Shown here one piece after another: positions 48,579-57,340 of a stretch of DNA of 64,000 nucleotides (position 1 is its first letter; each line of letters starts with the position of its first letter). A program made the position numbers and the translations under genes. Location: NCBI RefSeq assembly GCF_003173735.1, contig NZ_CP029551.1:3973501-4037500 (forward strand), read 5' to 3'. The DNA is from Methylobacterium radiodurans. Its GTDB lineage: Bacteria > Pseudomonadota > Alphaproteobacteria > Rhizobiales > Beijerinckiaceae. The notes below the pieces were generated by a model. The model was not told the DNA's origin. It did no database searches and saw only the letters and a list, made by a program, of their open reading frames with translations.

Positions 48579-49832
48579 TCAGGCGGTCGCGGGCTTCAGC
48601 GCGGCGGCCGGGCTCCCGGTCGCGCCGGCCTCCAGCACCTTGCCGCGCGGGCCGACCCAGGTGCCGACCCACTTGCGCTGCCAGAGGAACAGGCAGCCGA
48701 GCACCACCAGGGTGAAGACCGCGTAGCCGACGAAGCCCGGCGCGAAGCCGCCCGTGTACTGCTTCGAGAGGCCCATCACGTTCGGCAGGATCGCGCCACC
48801 GAGCGCGCCCACCTCGCCGATCATCGAGCCAGCGACCGCGGTGTTGTTCGGCCAGCGCAGGGGCACGAGCTGGAACAGGGCGCCGTTGCCGGCCCCGAGC
48901 GCGGCGAAGCAGAGCATGAACAGGATCGTGGTCACAGCGAGCGAGGGCGCGGCGGTGAGCGCCAGGAACGAGCCGATCGCGGCCATCAGCACCACGGTCA
49001 GGACCAGGATGCCGCCCATCCGGTCGGCGAAGTAGCCGCCGAGGATGCGGATACCGGAGCCCATCAGCGCCGCCAGCATGGTGAGGCGTCCGGCCTCGAC
49101 CTTCGTGACGCCGAAGCTCTCGTAGAAGAAGGTCGGCAGGAAGTTCGACAGGCCGATGAAGCCGCCGAAGGTGATGATGTAGATCAGCGAGAAGGCCCAG
49201 CCGTCCTTCGTGAACAGGCAGGAGACGTGCTCGCGGAAGGTCTGCTCGTGGTTGTCCGGCGGCTCCTTGGCCAGAACGATCATCACGGCGATCGGGATCA
49301 GCATCACGGCGCCCGCGAAGCCGTAGACCGCCTGCCAGCCATAGGCCTGGGCGAGCGGGGGTGCGAACAGCACGGCCAGCACCGTGCCGGAATTGCCGGC
49401 GCCCGCGATGCCCATGGCGAGCCCCTTGTGCTCCGGCGGGAACCAGCCCGAGCCCAGCGACAGCGCCACGCCGAACGAGGCGCCCGCGATGCCGAGCAGC
49501 ACGCCCATCGCCAGCACGTCGTTGTAGGTCGCCAAGAAGAAGAAGCCGTAGATCATCGCGAGCACGATGACGCCCATCTCGGTGAGCGCGGCGTTCTTGC
49601 GGCCGATATACTGGGCTAGCACGCCTAGGGGAAAGCGCATGATCGCGCCCGCCAGGATCGGCAGAGAGATCATGAAGCCGGTCTGGGCCGGGGTGAGCCC
49701 GTAGGTCTCGGTGATGAACGGGCCCATCGCGCCGTTCAGCACCCAGACCGCGAAGCAGAAATCGAAGTACAGGAATGCGGCGAAGAGGGTCGGGGGATGC
49801 CCCGACTTCATCACGGTCTTGAAGCTGGCCAT
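48579..49832 (-). CDS. NNP-family nitrate/nitrite transporter (NarK-like)
   Basis: 417 residues with 12 membrane segments. The nitrate signature is ALSLGSGWFPPEHKGLAMG with GIAGAGNSGTVLAVLFAPPL; a second copy is in GAGNGALFQLVPLRWPNNTA. The conserved arginine that binds nitrate is likely in LPILAGAIMRFPLGVLAQYI. NarK/NasA proteins import nitrate or exchange nitrite. No nitrate or nitrite reductase genes are close, so its substrate and pathway remain inferred from the signature only. Confidence 0.85.
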   Translation of the reverse strand: MASFKTVMKSGHPPTLFAAFLYFDFCFAVWVLNGAMGPFITETYGLTPAQTGFMISLPILAGAIMRFPLGVLAQYIGRKNAALTEMGVIVLAMIYGFFFLATYNDVLAMGVLLGIAGASFGVALSLGSGWFPPEHKGLAMGIAGAGNSGTVLAVLFAPPLAQAYGWQAVYGFAGAVMLIPIAVMIVLAKEPPDNHEQTFREHVSCLFTKDGWAFSLIYIITFGGFIGLSNFLPTFFYESFGVTKVEAGRLTMLAALMGSGIRILGGYFADRMGGILVLTVVLMAAIGSFLALTAAPSLAVTTILFMLCFAALGAGNGALFQLVPLRWPNNTAVAGSMIGEVGALGGAILPNVMGLSKQYTGGFAPGFVGYAVFTLVVLGCLFLWQRKWVGTWVGPRGKVLEAGATGSPAAALKPATA

Positions 49833-50340
49833 CTGCGGATGCTCGTCGGGTTCGTGGTGCGTCGCCGCGGGGCGATCGCACGATGCCGGTGGGGGCCGGA
49901 CTCACACCGTCCGCTTGTCGGGGCGCCGTTGCCCCGGGGCGCCGCTCGGACGCGGCTGCGGGGTGCATTGCAGCAAGCGTGCCAACCCGCTGGCCGCCCG
50001 GTCCCGGGCCGCCTTCTGCCCTGTCCGGCGGCCGACCCGCTCCCCTCTGCCCACGGGCCTCCGGGCGTGCTGCCTCAGACGCGGGCAGCACGGAGCCCGG
50101 CGGCACTGGGGATGGCGCGGAACTGCGCAGCTCACGCGGCCGTGAAACACCTGTTGCGCGAAATCGACGGCGCGCCGCGCAGGGCTGACCCGCGCGGCTC
50201 TACAGGTTCCAGCCCGGTCTTGACTTTGCTAGAGCTTGGCCGATCGACCTTGGCCGTTCCGGGGGCAGCCGGCGCAGGGTCGCGCCGCGGCCCGCGCATG
50301 TCGGGCCGGGCACCATCCAGGGACGTCCTACGCTCGCACC
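49833..50340. other. Intergenic region between the NNP transporter and YkuD genes
   Basis: 508 bases without a credible gene; open frames here are alanine/arginine/proline-rich and start without ribosome-binding sites. A TTGACT at 50220-50225 in the sequence CTTGACTTTGCTAGAG could be a -35 box for the YkuD gene, but no clear -10 is seen at 16-18 bases. The two flanking genes are divergent, so promoters of both are probably here. Confidence 0.35.
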
Positions 50341-51261
50341 ATGTCGGATCTCAAGACCGGCCTCTCGCGCCGCTTCCTGCTCACCGGATCGGCGGCCGCC
50401 CTCGGCCTCGGCAGCCCGCTGCCCGCCCTCGCCCAGCGCGTCGGCCTCGTGCCCGCGGGCAGCGGCGGCTACGACGACGACCTGCTCTATCAGGACCAGA
50501 ACGGCGCCTTCTACCGCCGCCGCAACGGCCGCTACGAGCCCTATACGGGCCGGGTCGAGTTCGGTCGCCCGGTGCTCGGCGACGAGGCGCCCCCGCCCGG
50601 CCGCGGGCCCGTGGCGGAGCCCGGACCGGGGCCGGCCCGGCAGCCCGGTCAGCCGCCCGCGCAGCGCAGCGTGGTCGAGCGCCCGGTCGATGACGGGCCG
50701 ATCGATTACGCCCGCGCCTACGCGGCGATCACCGACGATCCCTTCCCGATCGCGGCCTTCAACTACAAGAAGATGAACCCGGTCTTCCTGCGCCAGGAGA
50801 TCGCCTATGGCGGGCCCCACGAGCCGGGCACGATCGTGGTCGATCCGCGCGCGCGCCACCTCACGCTGGTGCAGTCGGGCGGGCGCGCCCGCCGCTACGG
50901 CGTGGGTGTCGGCAAGCAGGGCTTCTCGTGGTCGGGCATCGCCACGGTCAACTCCAAGCAGGCCTGGCCGGACTGGTACCCGCCCAAGGAGATGATCGCG
51001 CGCCGGCCCGACCTCGCCGCGCAGATCGACAAGCTGCAGAGCGGCCTCGGCGTCGCGGGCGGCCCGCGCAACCCGCTGGGCGCGCGCGCCATGTATCTCT
51101 GGCAGAACAACAAGGACACGCTCTACCGCATCCACGGCACCCTGGAGCCCTACTCGATCGGCCAGTCGGTCTCCTCGGGCTGCATCCGGATGATCAACCA
51201 GGACGCGATCGACCTCTACGGCCGGGTCGCGGTCGGTGCGAAGGTCGTCGTGCTGAGCTGA
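50341..51261 (+). CDS. L,D-transpeptidase (YkuD domain)
   Basis: 306 residues. A twin-arginine-like signal peptide is visible (GLSRRFLLTGSAAALGLGSP, then LPALAQ), followed by a proline/arginine-rich stretch. The YkuD domain starts near residue 150 (GTIVVDPRARHLTLVQSGGR). It ends with the catalytic motif YRIHGTLEPYSIGQSVSSGC, IRM, where His, Ser and Cys form the active site. L,D-transpeptidases make 3-3 cross-links in peptidoglycan or attach proteins to it. A C-terminal membrane anchor is absent, so it should be periplasmic. The gene is followed by a glycosyltransferase 46 bases on. Confidence 0.9.
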   Translation: MSDLKTGLSRRFLLTGSAAALGLGSPLPALAQRVGLVPAGSGGYDDDLLYQDQNGAFYRRRNGRYEPYTGRVEFGRPVLGDEAPPPGRGPVAEPGPGPARQPGQPPAQRSVVERPVDDGPIDYARAYAAITDDPFPIAAFNYKKMNPVFLRQEIAYGGPHEPGTIVVDPRARHLTLVQSGGRARRYGVGVGKQGFSWSGIATVNSKQAWPDWYPPKEMIARRPDLAAQIDKLQSGLGVAGGPRNPLGARAMYLWQNNKDTLYRIHGTLEPYSIGQSVSSGCIRMINQDAIDLYGRVAVGAKVVVLS

Positions 51262-51307
51262 GCGCCCGCCCGGCGCCTCCGGCGGACGCGTGACCGGAGG
51301 GGGTCGG

Positions 51308-52480
51308 TTGGCGGAGGTCGACGCCCTGCTGGGGGCCATCGAGACGATCGATCCGGGCGCGATCGCGGGCTGGGCCTGCATGCGCCGCCCGGACGGCAGC
51401 GAGCGCCCGGCGATCCTCGAACTGCTGGCCGACGACGTGCTGGTCTTCCGCTTCGTCGCCAGCGCGGTCCGAGAGGACGTGCGGGCGCGTGGCGCCTGCG
51501 GTATCGCCCGGACCGGCTTCCGGCTGGACCACGCCTTCCCGGTCGGCACGAGGATCGCGCTGCAGAGCGCCGAGACCGGCGCCCGCTTGGGGACGCCGCG
51601 CCACGTGGCGCCGTCCCGGCCGCCGCGGATCGGGCTGATCGCGCCCGCCCGCGACGAGGCGCCGTTCCTGCTGGAATGGCTCGCCTATCACCGCACGCGC
51701 GGGATCGAGCGCTTCTTCATCGCGGACAATGGCGGCACCGACGCCACCTCCGACCTGCTCTGCCGGCTCGATCGGGCCGGCCTCGTCACCCGCTACGATT
51801 ATCTCGGCCGCAGCTATTTCCAGACGGACTTCTACGCCGAGACGCTGGCGCGGCCGGAGGTGCGGGCGGCCTGCGACCTGCTGGCGGCGCTCGACTGCGA
51901 CGAGTTCCTGGTGGCGACGAACGGCCGCCCGATCCCCGCGACCCTGGCGGAGCTGTTCGCCGACGACGCGGTGAGCGCGCTGGCGCTGAACTGGGCGAAT
52001 TACGGCAGCGCGGGGCAGGAGGAGCACGATCCGGCCCGCCTCGTCTTGGAGCAGTACGACCGGCGCGCCGAGGAGCGGAACCCGCTCAACAACCACATCA
52101 AGTCGGTCTTCCGGCCGGAGCGGTTCCGCGGCTTCCGCGTGAACGTGCACGCGATCGACATGGATTACGGGCTCTACCGGGCCGCCTCGGGGGACGCGGC
52201 GGACTGGGACGTGGCCTACGCGGCGCGCGGGATCACGCGGGTGCCGGACTGGACCAATCTGCGGGTCAACCACTACTCTACGAAGAGCCGGAGCGCCTTC
52301 GTCCAGCGCAAGCTCCAGGGCCGCGCCGCCGACCGGGCGACCTCCGAGGCGATGCGGCGGCACGCCGACTACTTCGCCCTGCACGACACGAACGACGTGC
52401 GGGAGCCCGCCGATGCGGCGGTGATCGCCGAGACCCGGGCGGAGATCGCCCGGATCGAGGCCCTGATCGCCGCGGCCTGA
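51308..52480 (+). CDS. Glycosyltransferase family 2/92-like protein
   Basis: About 390 residues from a TTG at 51308 with GGAGG seven bases upstream (a GTG at 51290 is an alternative). A divergent N-terminal domain of about 100 residues precedes the catalytic part: PPRIGLIAPARDEAPFLLEW, then AYHRTRGIERFFIADNGGTD, and DLLAALDCDEFLVA, where DCDEF is the DxD-like metal site. VPDWTNLRVNHYSTKSRSAF and KLQGRAADRA follow. These enzymes transfer sugars from nucleotide donors, here probably to a surface glycan. The acceptor is unknown. Confidence 0.78.
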   Translation: MAEVDALLGAIETIDPGAIAGWACMRRPDGSERPAILELLADDVLVFRFVASAVREDVRARGACGIARTGFRLDHAFPVGTRIALQSAETGARLGTPRHVAPSRPPRIGLIAPARDEAPFLLEWLAYHRTRGIERFFIADNGGTDATSDLLCRLDRAGLVTRYDYLGRSYFQTDFYAETLARPEVRAACDLLAALDCDEFLVATNGRPIPATLAELFADDAVSALALNWANYGSAGQEEHDPARLVLEQYDRRAEERNPLNNHIKSVFRPERFRGFRVNVHAIDMDYGLYRAASGDAADWDVAYAARGITRVPDWTNLRVNHYSTKSRSAFVQRKLQGRAADRATSEAMRRHADYFALHDTNDVREPADAAVIAETRAEIARIEALIAAA

Positions 52481-52490
52481 CCGGTCAGAG

Positions 52491-52973
52491 ATGCAGACGA
52501 CGCTTCTCCTCGCCGCCGCGGCCGGCCTAGGGCTCGGGGCCGGCGCGTTGTTCTACGCGGGGCTCCGCATCGGGCGGGCGCGGGGCGGCATGATCGCGCC
52601 GTCCGTCGAGGAAGCTCCGGTCGCCGCGCGCCGACTCGTCGGCGCGTGGCAGGGGCGGCAGGGCTACGCCTTCGCCCTCGCGATCTCCAACAGCTCAGCC
52701 GGCGACGTGTTGATCGAGGGTGTGGAGGTTCTGGCGCCCGCCCGCGCGCGGGTCAGCGTGCAGCCGGGCGATGATGAGAGCTGGACCCGGCCGGCGCGGC
52801 GGCAGGCGGTGCGGTGGCGCGCGGCGGCGGGCAAGCGGGAGGCTGTTGTCCAGTGCCGGCTCCACCTACCCGCGTCGGCGGATCGGACGGGGACGCGCGC
52901 CCTGCTCCGCCTCACCGGCACGCGGGATGCCGGGGGCCGGCGCACCTGCGCGACGCTGACGGTCGATCTCTGA
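52491..52973 (+). CDS. Hypothetical membrane-anchored protein
   Basis: 160 residues. One N-terminal hydrophobic helix (TTLLLAAAAGLGLGAGALFY) is followed by an all-beta part rich in valine, arginine and alanine (VAARRLVGAWQGRQGYAFAL, VLIEGVEVLAPARARVSVQP). The glycosyltransferase ends ten bases before it, so the two are probably co-transcribed. I recognise no family; the fold resembles a small immunoglobulin-like or sandwich domain facing the periplasm. Confidence 0.55.
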   Translation: MQTTLLLAAAAGLGLGAGALFYAGLRIGRARGGMIAPSVEEAPVAARRLVGAWQGRQGYAFALAISNSSAGDVLIEGVEVLAPARARVSVQPGDDESWTRPARRQAVRWRAAAGKREAVVQCRLHLPASADRTGTRALLRLTGTRDAGGRRTCATLTVDL

Positions 52974-53005
52974 GTCCGGTTGCCGCCCAGGCGGTTCGGA
53001 AGGGC

Positions 53006-53042
53006 GGATCCCCTCTCCCCGCGGGGCGCGGAGAGGGGATCC
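53006..53042. repeat. GGATCCCCTCTCC palindromic hairpin
   Basis: Arms GGATCCCCTCTCC (53006-53018) and GGAGAGGGGATCC (53030-53042) form a 13-bp stem at the convergent junction of the hypothetical gene and glpX. A related element with the core CCCTCTCCCCGC lies at 57308-57333, also between convergent genes, so it may be a dispersed terminator-like repeat. Confidence 0.6.
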
Positions 53043-53089
53043 AGCGGCGCCCGAAGCGATCCCCCGGAAGCGGGCCGGATCCCGCGTCC

Positions 53090-54079
53090 CTACGCCCCGT
53101 CATCCAGCCGCCGCCGCTCGCCGCGGATGCGGCGGATCGTGCCGGTTGCGGAGCGGTAGACCACCGTCTCGGTCTCGACCACGTTCGGGCGGAAGCGCAC
53201 CCCGCGCAGCAGCGAGCCGTCGGTGACGCCGGTCGCCGCCACGATCACATCGCCGCGGGCCAGGTCCATCAGATCGTATTTGCGGTTCGGCTCGGTGATG
53301 CCCATGCCCTCCGCGCGGCGACGCTTCTCCGCCGAGTCGAGAATCAGCCGGCCCTGCATCTGGCCGCCGGTGCAGCGGAGCGCGGCCGCGGCGATCACGC
53401 CCTCCGGCGCGGCTCCGGTGCCCAGATAGATATCGATCCCGGTCTCCTCCGGGCTCGTGGTGAAGATGATGCCGGCGATGTCGCCGTCCGAGATCAGGCG
53501 CACGCCCGCGCCCGTGTCGCGGATCTCGGCGACGAGGCCGGCATGGCGCGGCCGGTCGAGCACCAGCGCGGTGATCTGGTGCGGCCGTACGCCCTTGGCG
53601 CGGGCCAGCGCCAGGATGTTGTCGGTCGGGCTCGCATCGAGATCGACCACGCCCGCCGGGTAGCCAGGGCCGACCGCGATCTTCTGCATGTAGACGTCGG
53701 GGGCGGCCAGCAGCGCGCCGCGCTCGGCGATGGCCATCACCGCGATGGCGCCCGGCATGTCCTTGGCGCAGAGGGTCGTGCCCTCCAGCGGGTCGACCGC
53801 GATGTCGACCTCCAGTCCGCCACGGCCGAGCTTCTCGCCGATGTAGAGCATCGGCGCCTCGTCGCGCTCGCCCTCGCCGATCACCACGCGGCCGTCCACC
53901 GGCAGGGTGTTCAGCTCCTCGCGCATCGCGTCGACGGCGGCTTGGTCGGCGGCCTTCTCGTTGCCCTGGCCGCGCAGGCGCGCCGCGGCGATCGCGGCCC
54001 GCTCGGTCACGCGGGCGAGTTCCAGGCCGAGGATGCGCATCGCGACGTTGCGCGGGCCCTCGTGCGGCGCCTCAGACAT
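53090..54079 (-). CDS. glpX: Class II fructose-1,6-bisphosphatase
   Basis: 329 residues. It hydrolyses fructose-1,6-bisphosphate (often also sedoheptulose-1,7-bisphosphate) in gluconeogenesis and the Calvin-like or ribulose monophosphate steps. Metal and substrate motifs are VVIGEGERDEAPMLYIGE, VDIAVDPLEGTTLCAKDMPG and ISDGDIAGIIFTTSPEETGI. The ATG at 54079 (MSEAPHEGPRN) is preferred over an upstream Met at 54094. It lies 169 bases downstream of hom in the same direction, the usual hom-glpX order in Rhizobiales. Confidence 0.93.
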   Translation of the reverse strand: MSEAPHEGPRNVAMRILGLELARVTERAAIAAARLRGQGNEKAADQAAVDAMREELNTLPVDGRVVIGEGERDEAPMLYIGEKLGRGGLEVDIAVDPLEGTTLCAKDMPGAIAVMAIAERGALLAAPDVYMQKIAVGPGYPAGVVDLDASPTDNILALARAKGVRPHQITALVLDRPRHAGLVAEIRDTGAGVRLISDGDIAGIIFTTSPEETGIDIYLGTGAAPEGVIAAAALRCTGGQMQGRLILDSAEKRRRAEGMGITEPNRKYDLMDLARGDVIVAATGVTDGSLLRGVRFRPNVVETETVVYRSATGTIRRIRGERRRLDDGA

Positions 54080-54248
54080 GGTTCCTGCCCTCACGTCCCG
54101 GCCCGGATGTTTCCGATGCCGTCGCCCTGCGCGATCCGTGCCGCGCAGACGTTTCCTGTGCGGGACGGCATAGCACGGGCGCGCCGGATCGGTCTTGGCC
54201 CAACCCGGCGGAACGCGACGGTTTCCCCTACAACCCCAGATTAACGTT

Positions 54249-55571
54249 CTACTCGCGCTCGATCCGGATCAGCTGCGGCGACTCGGCGAGCAGCCCGTCC
54301 GCCGCGATGGCGTCGAGGGCCGCGCGGATGTTTCCTTCCGTCGCCGCGTAGGTGATCAGAACCAGCGGCACCGGCTGGCCGGAGCGGCCGCGCGGGTCGT
54401 TGACCGCCGCGTTCTCGCTGCGGCGCTGCAGGATGCTCTCGATCGAGATCTCGCGCTCGGCCATGCGGGTGGCCACGCCCGCGGCGACGCCCGGGCGGTC
54501 GTGCACGGTGAGCCGGATGTAGTAGCCGCCCTCGTGGCGCTGCATCTCGACCCGCTCGGACGGGCGCAAGGTGGCGCTCGGGCGGCCGAAGGCCGGGCGC
54601 ACGAGGCCGGCGGCCACGTCGGTGACGTCGGCGACGACCGCGGAGGCGGTGGCCTCGCCGCCCGCGCCGGGGCCGATCAGGGTCAGCTCGCCCACCGCGT
54701 CGGCATCGACCGTGACGGCGTTCGTCACGCCCATCACCTGGGCGATGGCGGAGGATTTGGGCACCATGGTCGGGTGCACGCGCTGCTCGATGCCGGCGGC
54801 GGTCGCCTGGGCGACACCCAGGAGCTTGATCCGGTAGCCGAGCTCGTCCGCCATGCGGAGATCCAGCGGCTGCACCCGCGAGATGCCCTCGACCGAGACG
54901 CCCTCGGCGTCCACGACCGTGCCGAAGGCGAGGCTCGTGAGGATGGCGAGCTTGTGGGCGGTGTCGAAGCCCTCGACGTCGAAGGTCGGGTCGGCCTCGG
55001 CGTAGCCCAATGCCTGCGCGTCCTTGAGGCAGGCCTCGAAGGTCAGGCCCTCGCGCTCCATGCGGGAGAGGATGTAGTTGCAGGTGCCGTTGAGGATCCC
55101 GTAGACCCGGCTGACCGCGTTGCCGGGCAGGCCCTCGCGGATCGCCTTCACCACCGGGATGCCGCCCGCGACCGAGGCCTCGAAGGCCAGCGCCACGCCG
55201 GCCGCCTCGGCGGCTTTCGCGAGCGCCGCGCCGTGATGGGCAAGCAGCGCCTTGTTGGCGGTGACAACGTGCTTGCCCGAGGCGAGCGCCGCCTCGACGG
55301 TGGCCTTGGCGGGCCCTGCCGAGCCGCCGATCAGCTCGACCACGCAATCGACCTCGCCCGAGCCGGCCAGCGCCACCGGATCGTCGAACCACTGGATGCC
55401 GGAGAGGTCGAGCCCACGGTCGCGCGTGCGGTCGCGCGAGGAGACGGCGGTGACGCGGATCTCCCGGCCCGTCGCGGCGGAGAGCGCGTCGGCGCGGCGC
55501 GCGATCATGCGGACGACGGAGGCACCCACGGTGCCGAGGCCGGCGACGCCGAGGCGGAGGCTGTGTGTCAT
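54249..55571 (-). CDS. hom: Homoserine dehydrogenase
   Basis: 440 residues. It makes homoserine from aspartate semialdehyde in the threonine/methionine pathway. The nucleotide-binding motif is GVAGLGTVGASVVRMI; the catalytic part has VVTANKALLAHHG and YGILNGTCNYILSRME with the substrate loop GYAEADPTFDVEGFDTAHKL. The last about 90 residues (YYIRLTVHDRPGVAAGVATR) form an ACT domain for feedback control by threonine. The ATG at 55571 (MTHSLRLGVAGLG) is used; a longer upstream frame is low-complexity. Confidence 0.96.
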   Translation of the reverse strand: MTHSLRLGVAGLGTVGASVVRMIARRADALSAATGREIRVTAVSSRDRTRDRGLDLSGIQWFDDPVALAGSGEVDCVVELIGGSAGPAKATVEAALASGKHVVTANKALLAHHGAALAKAAEAAGVALAFEASVAGGIPVVKAIREGLPGNAVSRVYGILNGTCNYILSRMEREGLTFEACLKDAQALGYAEADPTFDVEGFDTAHKLAILTSLAFGTVVDAEGVSVEGISRVQPLDLRMADELGYRIKLLGVAQATAAGIEQRVHPTMVPKSSAIAQVMGVTNAVTVDADAVGELTLIGPGAGGEATASAVVADVTDVAAGLVRPAFGRPSATLRPSERVEMQRHEGGYYIRLTVHDRPGVAAGVATRMAEREISIESILQRRSENAAVNDPRGRSGQPVPLVLITYAATEGNIRAALDAIAADGLLAESPQLIRIERE

Positions 55572-55695
55572 GGTTCCTATCCGGGCCCGGCAAGCGGCGG
55601 AGCGCGGACGCGCCCCGGCGGGCGCGGCACTCATGCAACGATTTGTCCGCACCCGCAAGAAACCCGCACAGGACCTGCGAGCAAGCAGGGTGCCG

Positions 55696-56391
55696 TCAGT
55701 CCGGCACGCGCCGCCGGTAGCGCGCGGCGGTCGCGATCAGCCCGTAGAGCACGCCGGCGTTGAAGAGGTGCCAGAGCCAGTGCGTGCCGAAGGGGATCGT
55801 CCAGCAGGCGGCCCGGTCGAGGGTGCGCGCCGCGAGCGAGAGGCCGAACAGGGCGGCGATTCCGAGGAGCGCCAGCCCCGCCTCGCGGCGGGCTGCGGCC
55901 CGGTGGCAGGTCTGGCCGGCGACGAGGGGCGCCGCGACGCCGCCGAGCGCCAGGAGGGCCGGCAGGTAGGCGATCGAGCCGTTGGTCAGCGCCTCGACGT
56001 CGCGGCCGGTGAGCGCGTCGAGCGCCGGGACGAGGCCGAACGAGAAGGCCAGGAAGCCGAGCGTGGCGCCCCCCGCCGCGAGGGGCCCCAGGCCGAGAAA
56101 GCGCCGCAGGGCCAGGAAGAAGTAGCCGTGGATGAAGACCGCGATCGGGATCACGTCGGCGAGCATCGACCAGTGCACGGCGAGCGTGTGGAACAGGAAG
56201 GAGCCGATCCCGACGATGCCCACGAGGACGGCCAGCGCCAGGGCGGCCGGGTCGCGCCCGGCGCGCCAGGCGGCGGCCAGCGCCGCCGCCAGGAAGGCGG
56301 CGTTCGTCGCGGCGTTCAGCGGCTCGTCCCAGAAGCCGGCGCCGGTGCGCTCGCAATAGGCGCGGATCGGCTCGAACCAGTCGGTGCTCAT
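55696..56391 (-). CDS. Ceramidase-like CREST superfamily membrane protein
   Basis: 231 residues with seven hydrophobic helices. The zinc-ligand pattern of alkaline ceramidases is visible: IGSFLFHTLAVHWSMLADVI (His and Asp) and the C-terminal FGTHWLWHLFNAGVLYG (HxxxH). PHXHx relatives include PAQR receptors and Per1. Alkaline ceramidases hydrolyse ceramide; sphingolipids are rare in bacteria, so the true substrate is probably another lipid. It stands alone between hom and xthA. Confidence 0.72.
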   Translation of the reverse strand: MSTDWFEPIRAYCERTGAGFWDEPLNAATNAAFLAAALAAAWRAGRDPAALALAVLVGIVGIGSFLFHTLAVHWSMLADVIPIAVFIHGYFFLALRRFLGLGPLAAGGATLGFLAFSFGLVPALDALTGRDVEALTNGSIAYLPALLALGGVAAPLVAGQTCHRAAARREAGLALLGIAALFGLSLAARTLDRAACWTIPFGTHWLWHLFNAGVLYGLIATAARYRRRVPD

Positions 56392-56473
56392 CGTGGCCTC
56401 TTCTCCCCGGCCCGCCGCTTGTCAGGCGGGTGCGAAGGCCCGATGACGGGCGCCGGCTCAAGGACGCGGCGTG

Positions 56474-57268
56474 ATGCGGATCAGCACCTGGAACGTCAAC
56501 TCGATCAAGCAGCGGGTCGGGCACCTCACGGCCTTCCTGGCGGAGGCCGAGCCCGACGTGGTCTGCCTGCAGGAGCTGAAGTGCCAGGACGAGTCCGTCC
56601 CCCGCGCCGAGATCGAGGCGGCGGGCTATCGCGTCGAGACGCTGGGGCAGAAGGCCTATAACGGCGTCGCGCTGCTGGTGCGCCAGCCGCTCGTGCTCAC
56701 CGAGGTGCGGCGAGGGCTGCCGGGCGACGAGGCCGACGTGCAGGCGCGCTACATCGAGGGGCTGGTCGCGGGCGAGGGCGTCGCGCCCGTGCGGGTCGCC
56801 TCGATCTACCTGCCGAACGGCAACCCCGTGGCGAGCGAGAAATTCCCCTACAAGCTCGCCTTCCTGGAGCGCCTGCGCCGGCACGCCCGCGCGCTGATGG
56901 ACGCCGAGGTGCCGCTGGTGCTGGCCGGCGACTACAATGTGATCCCGCAGCCCGAGGACGCCGCCGACCCCGAGGCGTGGCGGGAGGACGCGCTGTTCCG
57001 GCCGGAATCGCGTGCGGCCTTCCGGATGCTGCTCGCCGAAGGGCTCACCGACGCGCTCCGGGCCTGCGACCCGCGCGACGGGGTCTACACCTTCTGGGAC
57101 TACCAAGCCGGCAGCTGGTTCCGGAACTTTGGGATTCGCATCGACCACCTGCTGCTCTCGCCCCAGGCCGCCGACCGGCTGGTCTCGGCCTCGGTCCAGA
57201 AGCACCTGCGCGGCCTGGAGAAGCCCTCCGACCACGTGCCGGTGACGGTGGAGCTACTGGACGCGTGA
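56474..57268 (+). CDS. xthA: Exodeoxyribonuclease III
   Basis: 264 residues. It cleaves abasic sites and degrades DNA 3' ends in base-excision repair. Motifs: ISTWNVNSIKQRVGHLTAFL, VVCLQELKCQDESVP, LVLAGDYNVIPQPEDAADPE, FRNFGIRIDHLLLSPQAADR and KPSDHVPVTVEL. A GTG at 56471 is possible, but the ATG at 56474 matches the family start MRISTWNVNS. It converges on the acyl-CoA dehydrogenase gene across a hairpin. Confidence 0.95.
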   Translation: MRISTWNVNSIKQRVGHLTAFLAEAEPDVVCLQELKCQDESVPRAEIEAAGYRVETLGQKAYNGVALLVRQPLVLTEVRRGLPGDEADVQARYIEGLVAGEGVAPVRVASIYLPNGNPVASEKFPYKLAFLERLRRHARALMDAEVPLVLAGDYNVIPQPEDAADPEAWREDALFRPESRAAFRMLLAEGLTDALRACDPRDGVYTFWDYQAGSWFRNFGIRIDHLLLSPQAADRLVSASVQKHLRGLEKPSDHVPVTVELLDA

Positions 57269-57307
57269 TGCGGCTTGCCGTTCGATCGGCCCGGATGCCG
57301 GCGGATC

Positions 57308-57333
57308 CCCTCTCCCCGCGTGCGGGGAGAGGG
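57308..57333. terminator. Hairpin between convergent xthA and acyl-CoA dehydrogenase genes
   Basis: A 12-bp perfect stem (CCCTCTCCCCGC / GCGGGGAGAGGG, loop GT) lies 40 bases after xthA and eight bases after the acyl-CoA dehydrogenase stop. No T-run follows on either strand. It shares its core with the hairpin at 53006-53042. Confidence 0.5.
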
Positions 57334-57340
57334 AGCGCCC

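Noticed and set aside
55572..55695. Riboswitch or attenuator upstream of hom
   Set aside because: The 5' region shows no SAM-type, threonine-leader or other known pattern.
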